Origin: Pseudomonas sp.
GTDB taxonomy: Bacteria; Pseudomonadota; Gammaproteobacteria; Pseudomonadales; Pseudomonadaceae
DNA length: 12,729 bases
Direction: 5' to 3'
Assembly: GCF_030150285.1 (NCBI RefSeq)
Contig: NZ_JASLGE010000004.1
Location: 1-12,729, forward strand
In this document: piece by piece, positions 1 through 9,000 of the stretch
Layout: each line of letters starts with the position of its first letter
How positions within the stretch are numbered: the stretch's first letter is position 1
Program-made: the position numbers and the translations under genes
The notes under the pieces: model-generated
Told to the model about the DNA's origin: nothing
The model's database searches: none
The model's input: the letters and a program-made list of their open reading frames with translations, nothing else

Positions 1-10
1 GGAAGTGGTG
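1..10 (+). repeat. Left copy of the identical 10-base window ends
   Basis: GGAAGTGGTG here is identical to the last ten bases (12720-12729). Both read Glu-Val-Val in the same phase of their tpsA frame. This is the overlap by which the window closes into a circle or by which two tandem copies align. The nine-base core GAAGTGGTG also occurs inside the gene near 4049, so the sequence alone is not unique; the matching phase and complementary protein halves carry the argument. Confidence 0.7.
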
Positions 11-3000
11 ACCGAAAAGAACGCGCAGTTCAACCTGTCGGGCGGTACGGTGGATGTGCAGGGGGGCTACATTCAGCAAACCTGGCTCAAGGGCCCGGAG
101 GGCCGCCTGTATGAACTTTCCAGGGCTCCGGGCGACATCCTCTACACCGGCTTTTACAAGGGTTATGAAGACAGCAGTGATCGCTGGGGCCGTACCGATC
201 ATTACTACAACCCGCTGATTGCGCCGCAACGCCGCTATGAAGCCGGTTACACCGTGGGCCGCGATGCGGGCAAGCTGGTAGTCGGCACCCGCAGTGCGGT
301 ACTTGAAGGCAAGCTGATCAGCGATGTGTTCCAAGGTGATCGGCAGAGCAAGGCACCGATCATTAATCTCGACGGTTACCAGCAGTCACCGCTGGCCGCC
401 GCGCAACGTGCGCAGTTGATCATCGGCAGCTACACGCCGGTCTTCAACAAAGCCACCGGCACCTTGCGCTACGGCCTGAACCCGGTCGCTGACGAGGTGC
501 TGTTTGAGTCCAACACGCAAAAAATTGCCGATGGCTTGAACCTGGATGGGGTCTTGCCAGCGGATCGTCAGGGCAAAATCATTCTCGACAGCGACCTGCT
601 CAATGGCTTTGAACTGGGTGCGCTCAAGGCCTCGGCCAAGCAGCAGGTGGTGGTCAACGGCGCGCTTAAAGTCGCTGATGGCGGCGATATCACCCTGTTT
701 GCGCCACGGGTGGCGGTTAACGCCAACCTCACGGCCCATGCGGGCAACATCAACGCGGGCAACATTCTCAACCAGCCTGACACCGAGCGTGCTATGACCG
801 TGGGGGATGTGTATCTGGGGCCAACGGATGAGATGCCTGCGTGGGTCAAGGTCGCCGAAGGGATCAAGCTCGACGCTTCCGGGCGCTGGACCAACCTTGC
901 ACAAGACGGTGTGAACAACGCCAGCGCCGGGTATTTGAATGGCGGCAAGGTGTCGCTGCGCAGCACCGGTGACTTGAGCCTGGCCGAAGGCAGCGTGGTA
1001 GAGGTGTCGTCCGGCGCAACCCTTGGCCTGGACGGTAAGGCCAGCGGCGGCAAGGGCGGCAGCGCTACGCTGGCGGCGATGAACACGCTGGAGTTAGGCG
1101 GTGAGGTGCGCGGTTACGGGGTAAACGGCGGCGGCACGCTGGCCGTGCAGGCGCGCAAGGTACAGATCGGCGACAACGGCACCGCGCCGGGGGCCGACAC
1201 CCTGCATCTGGCAGGGGACTTCTTCAATAAAGGCTTCTCGGCCTACGACATTACCGGCAACGAAGGGCTGATCGTCACCGATGGCACGAAAGTCGACGTG
1301 ACGATGCCGGTTTATCATTTGGGCGAGCAGGCAGCGTCCACGCCAACGGGCAGCGATCCGACCACGGCCCTTGAGCGCTGGACGCCGTCGCTGTATCAGG
1401 AGGATGCGCTCAAGGGCGTGCTGACCCAGCGCCGGGGTGCCAGCCTTACTTTGAACGCCGGTACCACCCTTGCCTCGGGCGAGCAGGCGGCGACCACTGC
1501 GCTGATGGTGGGCAAGGGAACGGTGATTAATGTCGACCCTGGTCAAGCGATTAACCTGCGCAGCATCGGCCAACTGACGGTCGATGGCACGCTGAACGCC
1601 TGGGGCGGCAGTGTCAGCCTCACGGGCCTGAGCAACAGCGAATCCAGTACAGTCGATGGCATCGGCCATGGCCGCTCGATCTGGATCGGCGAGCAGGCGC
1701 TGATTGACGTGGCCTCGCGTGCCGTGACCGCTGTTGACAGCCGTGGCCGTGTGTATGGTCAGGTGCGCAATGGCGGGCAGATTATTGTCGGCGGCGATGT
1801 CAACCCAAGCACGGGTATCGCCACCGCCAGCGATCTGTTTGTGGTGGTGCGCGAAGGCGCACGCCTGGACGCGTCCGGTAGCCAGGCGTTGTTGGATATA
1901 CCGGGGCAGGGCCGCGTCAACGTGGCCAGCAATGGCGGCAATATTGCCTTCGCCTCCAATAATGGCCTGTACCTGGACGGCAGCTTCAAAGCCAATGCCG
2001 GCGGCTCGGGTGCGGCAGGCGGGCGTCTGTCGCTGGCGCTGGAAGCCCCGTATTACTTGAACGAGCACGTTACAGACCGTGTGTTGCCGGTGCGCCAACT
2101 GGTGCTGAGCCAGCAGCATAAAACCATCGCCCTGCCTGACAGCGCTGAAGCGGCGGCGGATTCGCTGATCTACGGTCACGGTGCGCTCGGTGTGGATCAG
2201 GTCAAGGCCGGTGGTTTTGACAACCTGACGTTGCTGGTCCGGGGTGTGTTCAGCGTTGACGGTGATATCTCGCTGAGCCTGGGGCAAAGTCTGCACCTGT
2301 ATACCGGTGGCGTCAGCCTGACACGCAATGCCAACCCGAGGTCGCACGTTAACCTCCGCGCCCCGCATGTGGTCCTCAGTGGTCTGTTGGAACCGGATAA
2401 ATCCGGCATGGAAGCCTGGACGCGGCCTTACATCGCTGACACATCGCCAGGGTTGCGCAGCGAGGGCACGTTAGTCGTTGACAGCGACCTGCTGGACATT
2501 CGCGATCGCGTTGGTTTCGGCGACACGCTGAGCTTCGATAACGTCCAGCTCAACAGCCGCGGCGACCTGCGCTTTCTCGCCGGGCGTGATGGCGGCGATA
2601 CCTCCAGCGGTTTCAGTACCGTTTTGCGTACAGCAGGGGATTTGACTCTGCGCGCGGCGCGTATTTACCCAGGCAGTGAAATCAAGGCTCAGGTGTTGGT
2701 TGGGGGCATCGACGTCATCGATAACCAGGTGGTTTTTGATCCGACCCGCACCCTGACGATCGAAAAGGTCGGCGATGATCACGGTGTGGCACCGGACTCG
2801 GTCTTCGGACGTTTGCAATTGGGGGCTTACACCATCAAACAGGGCGGCGTGTTGCGTGCGCCGCTGGGGATGATTGAACTCGGTAACGCGGGCAACTCCC
2901 GGGTCGAACTGTTGCCGGGCAGCCTGACGTCGGTCAGCGCCAAAGGCCTGGTGCTGCCGTATGGCGGCACTGTGGATGGTCAGGTTTATCGCTACAACGG

Positions 3001-6000
3001 TAAAAACGTGGTCTTCGTCGGGCAGGGCGGCCTGGGGATGTCCGGCAGTGGTGAACTGACCGTCGGTGTGATTCTGGGCGGCACGAAGGCGACGGTATTG
3101 CCCGGTGCCACCCTGGATTTGTCCGGCGGCGGCGAGTTGTTGGGCGCAGGCTTTATTTCAGGGCGTGGCGGTTCGACCGATGCGCGTTTCAACCCGTTGG
3201 TACAGTTTGGGGCCAGCAGCGGTTTTACCTTGCCGGGCCTGGCGACCAACCCGGTTTATGCCATCGTGCCGGGCGTTCAAGCCGGTTATGCACCGGCCAC
3301 GGGCGAAGCCGGCGCGAGCACGCCGCTGGTGGGCCAGCAAATCACCATTGGCGCAGGCGTACCGGGCTTGCCCGCAGGTACCTACACCTTGATGCCATCG
3401 ACCTACGCCTTGAAACCGGGGGCTTTCCGGGTGGAGATCAACGGCCTCGCCGGGCAGGGCAGTGATGGCTCCACAACACTGATGCGCAACGGTTCGTGGT
3501 CAACGGCCGGGCAACTGTCGATTATCAATACGGGCATTCACAACAGCGTTAACAGCCAGGTGATCCTGACCTCGGCCGATACCTTGCGCCGTTATTCGCA
3601 GTACAACGAAACCAGCTACGCCCAATTTGCCATGGCTGATGCGGCCAGGCTCGGCGTACCACGGCCCATGCTGGAAGTGGACGCCAAAACCCTCAAGTTG
3701 GCGTTTACCGGCGGTGCCGGCAAAGACACCTTCACGTTCGACGGCATTGGCAAATTTGAAGCGGCCAAAGGCGGTTACGGCGGTACTGTGGGGGTTATCA
3801 ACCTGGGCGGCGATACCCTTGAGAGCCGGTACACCCAAATCGTCGATGCCAACAGCTCGCTTGAGGCGTTCGAAGGGCTGACGTTGACGGCGCAAAGCCT
3901 TAACAATCTGAATGCCAAGCGCATCTTTATTGGCGGCTTGCCCCAAGTGGAATATGGCCGTAACGGCAATATCGTCAAGTTCCCCTATGGCGTGAACACA
4001 CCGGGCAACTCGGTGTTTGTGCGCAGCGGTGCGACCCTCTCGGCACCTGAAGTGGTGATCGTGGCAGGCCCCGGCGACATCGTGATCGAACAGGGGGCTT
4101 CGATTACGACCCTGGGTCGCGGTGCAGCGGTCTATGACGCTCGCGACGGGTTTGTTTACGAGGGTGTGCCGAGCATGCTGGCCGTGTCCAATGGCCTGAT
4201 CAATGTGCTGCCTTATGTCAACCACAGTGCCGAGCCGACGGGCGATATCCAGATCGGCGTGTGCCCGAGCGGCAACTGTTCGGGCCAGACTACGATCTAT
4301 TCCGAGGGCAGTATCGTCGCTGCGACCGATAAATCCCTGCAACTGGACGATGCCGTGCGTTATGGCACTCGCCACCTGACGCTGGCCTTGAGCAACATTA
4401 ACGTCGGCAGCACGGCCGGGCTGGCGGATGCGGCCGCGCGCAATGTGTTGCCAGCGGGCTTGACCCTTAACCAGCAAGTGCTTGAACGCTTGATGCGCGG
4501 TGACACCCACACGGGAGCCCCGGCGCTGGAAACCCTGCAACTGTCGGCGGGCCAGGCGTTCAACTTCTATGGCACCACGCTTCTGGATACCTACGACGCA
4601 CAGACCGGCAAGTCGTTGCTGAACAATCTGGTGCTGTCGACCCCGGCGATCTACGGCTTGGGCAATGCCGATGATGTCGCGACCATCCACACCGCCAATC
4701 TGATCTGGCAAGGTGCCACGGGCGCACCGGGCGCTGTGATCACTGACGGTGCGGGCACCGGCAGCGGGCGTCTGGATATCAACGCCGAGCGCATCGAGTT
4801 CGGTTATGGCCCGTTCGCCCAGCCCAGCAACAACACCGTGTTTGACCGGCTGGTGCTGGGTTTTGCCAACGTCAACCTGAATGCCAGTGATCGCATCACG
4901 GCCAACTACAAAGGCAGCCTGTCGGTGTACCAACGCCAGGGCGCGTATGACCCGGTCACAGGCTTTGCCTACAGCGGCGGCAATCTCAACATCGTGACAC
5001 CGTTGATGACCGGTGAAGGTGGCTCGGTCAACCGCATGACCGCGGGCGGTACCATTGATATCTCGGCGGGTGCCGGTCCTCGCGGCACGGTCAAAGGGTT
5101 TGGCGGCGAGCTGTCTTTCAAGGGCGAGAGCATCCGCCTGGCCTCGTCGGTGGTATTGCCGAGCGGCAAGGTCACGCTGGACGCCACGGGTGATGTGGAG
5201 TTGACCGATGAATCGTTGATCGACGTGGCCGGTCGTGCCGTGGTGTTCAACGACATCACCCAATACGGTGCAGGCGGCGACGTACTGCTCGATAGCCGCC
5301 ACGGCACTATCCGCCAGGCGGCGGGTTCGACCATCGATCTGTCAGCCAAGCACAACCAGGGTGGCAAATTGCGCGCCGTGGCGCTGGACGTAGCGGGCGG
5401 CATGGTGGATCTGCAAGGCAAGATCCTGGGTGGCAACAGCGGTTACTACAATGCCGGCGGCACCCTTGTGCCGTATCAGGGCAGCACCGTCGAAGTCCAG
5501 GCCCAGCGCCTGGGGGCCACGGGTTCGCTGGATCAACAGTTTGCAGCGCTCAACCAGCGCCTCAATGACGGCGAAGTCTTCGGCACTCGCAGCTTCCAGC
5601 TCAAGCAGGGTGATCTGACCATTGGCAACGGCCTCAAGGCCAACATCATCAACGTCTCGGTCGACAACGGCACGCTGCGAGTGACGGGCCTGGTGGACGC
5701 CAGCGGTGAACGCGTGGGCAGCATCAACCTGGCCGGTAAAAAAGGCCTGACCCTGGACGGCAGCGCGGTACTCGATGCCCACGGCAGTCAACTGCGTGTC
5801 GACAGCTACGGCAAAATCATCGATTCCCCGAACCGGGCGATGGTGGTGCTGGGCTCCGGCACCGGGCAACTGACCCTGGCGGACGGCGTTCGCATCGACC
5901 TGCGTCACGGCACTGCGGGCACGCCGGGCAATGACGGGCGCAACCGCGGCACCCTGGAAATGAACGCGCCACGCCTGAACAACAACGACATCGCCATTGA

Positions 6001-9000
6001 TGCCAGCGGCCGTCTGGACATTAAAGGTGCGCGGGCAATCACCCTCAACGGCATGGCGACTTACGACGACGCGCCCGTGATGACTGACACGACCGCCAGC
6101 GGCAGGCCGTATCAGGTGATTGACCAGGCGTATCTGGATGGCAAGCACGCCTTGAGCACAGCGTTTATCAAGGCCGCGTTGCAAAACAGCAATCTGTTGA
6201 ACAACAAGCTGGCCGGGTTGAACACCATCACGTACGCCGACACCTTCCACCTGCGTCCGGGCGTAGAAATCATCAGCAACACCCCGAATGGCGACCTGGT
6301 GGTGCAGGGCGATGTCGACCTGTCCGGCTATCGCTACGCCAGCCTCAACCGCAACAGCCAGAAGACCTCGGTGTACGGCTCGGGTGAATCCGGCAGCCTG
6401 ACCTTGCGTGCCGGGGGCGACCTGAGCATCTACGGCAGCATCAACGATGGCTTCGCGCCACCGCCGGAAACAATGGATGACAACGGCTGGGTGTTGTTGA
6501 AAGGTCGCGACTTTACCAGCGGCGACACCATCGTGCCGGGCAATGGCGTGGTCCTGGCAGATGGCACCACCTACATGGCGGGCTCGGTGCTCAACTACGA
6601 TTTGCCGATCAAAGGCATGACCGTGGTGGCCGGTACGCGCTTGCCTGCGCGGGCAACCTTGGCACAAGCGCTGACCTTGCCTGCCGGCACCGTGTTGGCG
6701 GCTGCGATACTCGACGCTTCGGGCAATGCGCTGCTGGCGGCCGGCACCTTACTGAGCCAGCCGTACACCTTGCAAGCCGGTACTCAACTGGAAGCTGGGA
6801 CCTTGTTGGGTCAGTCCGCCTCGCTGCGGGCCATGCTCTGGCCTAAAGGAGTGCCATTGCCAGCCCTGTACCAAGCGCTGGACCCAGGCCGAAATGTCGT
6901 CATCCTGGATGGCAACATGACGTTGGCGCGCGGGGCGCTGATTCCGATGGGCACCGATGTGAAGCTGGTGGGCAACGTTGATTCGATCCAGTTGCGTCCT
7001 GAAGTGGCTGGACGTCAAGGCAAAAACTGGGCGATTTCACCGATGCTGGCCGAAGGTTCGCAGTCGTGGTCACTGCGCCTGGTCGCCGGCGCGGACACCG
7101 AAGCTGCGGACATCAGCCTGCTGCAACCTCATCCGGGCAACGGCACACTGCGCCTGGCCGACAGCCACTTCGGCATGTTTGCCAAAGAGTTACCGCCCAA
7201 AGGTGTGCTGGTCTGGACCGCTTATGCGGTTGAAGACCTTGGGAATGCCGGCGTTGAGGTCAAGGAAGGTGATCCGGTTGATCAATCGATCCTGGATCAG
7301 TTTGAGCTGGGGTCGGTTGCCGATTTTTGCACTAACTTCGCCGACTACTGCCAAGCCAAACTCATGTATGTCTGGACCTCGTACGCAGCGGGCATCCTGC
7401 AGAGAAGAGGTATCATCGTTGCGGTAGGAAGCGAGGTCGATGATCGGATCCTGGAGTCTCTTGGGGTTAGAGGGGGCGCGTCTACATTCTGCGTGGCCAC
7501 ACCGAGCTACTGCGTGTCGAAGAGCCCCAAGGAATATGCACCCCTGCCGACCAGCTCGCGCTTCAGTGTGGTCCGTACCGGCACCGGAGACCTGCAATTG
7601 CTCAGCGGTGGCAACCTGAGCGTGGACTCTTCGTATGGTGTGTACACGGCGGGCACCTCGTCCACTGGCACTTACGCGGGTGATCCCTTCAACCAGCCAC
7701 GGGCGTTGAAGGGCGGTAGCACCGTGCTCAAGGAAAAACCCAGCTATTTCGAGCAGTTTGTTAACGGTGGTAGCGAAAGCCTGTACCGCGCTTGGTACCC
7801 GGAGGCGGGCGGTAACCTGACGCTAAACGTAAATGGCAACCTCACCGGCAATCTCGACAACGGGGGGAGCTATAGCCAGTTCAGGCCTAACCCGGATGAC
7901 AGCGGCAACAACACGGCTGATGTCGGTAACTGGTTGTGGCGTCAGGGCAGTGGCAATGCGGCAACGGGCGGGCAGGCTCAGCCTGTTGCCTGGTGGATCA
8001 ATTTTGGCACTTACACCAACATCGCCTCTGACAACCTGATTGGTTTCACGGGTTTTGGTACGCTGGGTGGTGGTGACCTGAACGTGAACGTGGGGGGCGA
8101 CGCGGGCTCCTTGAAAAAACCGACCTACACGATTGATGGAAACAACAAACGCACCCAGGGCCTGGTGCTGGCCGTTGGCAGCACGGGCCGGGTGAGCAGC
8201 GATGGCAGCCTGCAAGTGACCGGTGGCGGTGACCTGCGCGTGCAAGTGAGAGGCGCACTAAACCCTGTAGCCATTATTGAAACACTCGGCAATCGTGACG
8301 GTGTACTGGTCAACACACGCGGCAATGTGCAAGTGCAGGCCGCCAGCATCGGGCGCATCGACACGTTGTACGGCACTTCGGCTCAGGTGCCGGGTGATGT
8401 GCGTGCGGCTGAACCCCTGCGCGCCAGCCGCAGCATGCCGCAGGGCGGGGTGACTCTGGTAGCAGGCGATGCAACGTTCAGTCTGCACACCTTGGGCGAC
8501 CTGGTCGTGCAAACAGTTGATGATGCAGGGCGTGTGCGCCAGTACAACCAATCAGCCTTCAGCCGTAATAACGTCAATGGCGGTTCCAGCAGTTGGTTTA
8601 CTTTGTGGACCCCCAACACCGCCGTCGACCTGTATGCCGAAGGCGGCAACCTGACGCCGATTGTAACGGGCCTGAACACGGACATGGCGGTGGTGTATCC
8701 ATCGATCCTCAGGGCCACCGCGGCCAGTGGCAGTTTTTACTATGGCAAGGCTTCCACGTTCCGTGATTACGACAGCTACAGTTACCCGCTGCTGCTGGCT
8801 CCAGGTAAAAACGGGCAATTGCAGTTCCTGGCGCAGGACTCGATTTACGCCGGTGGCTTTAGCGTTACCCAATCCAGCACAGCGCTCAGCAGCATGGCCA
8901 CCCCGTGGAATCCGGCCTTTTTGGCCACGCTCGGGTGGGAAAATTACAGCAACCTGTCACAAACCGGTAACTACGGTACTTTCGGCAATGGCGGGCTGTC

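Noticed and set aside
5..10. GTG codons at 5 and 8 as true starts of the left-hand gene
   Set aside because: The frame is open before them, no ribosome binding site is visible, and the encoded segment begins in mid beta-helix without signal peptide or TPS domain.
1094..2368. 424-codon open frame on the minus strand
   Set aside because: It is an antisense shadow of the beta-helix repeats, with no domain or start signal.
4496..4504. RGD tripeptide (integrin-type motif, as in Bordetella FHA)
   Set aside because: About one RGD is expected by chance in a protein of this size and composition, and nothing around it resembles an exposed binding loop.
3500..5302. 600-codon open frame on the minus strand
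   Set aside because: It lies wholly opposite the tpsA frame. GC-biased codon use leaves few minus-strand stops. The product is a low-complexity mix of Arg, His, Val, Ala and Gln with no recognisable domain, and no ribosome binding site was seen.
5342..6667. 441-codon open frame on the minus strand
   Set aside because: It is a shadow of the same kind, in the same relation to the sense codons as the other long antisense frames, so one compositional cause explains all of them.
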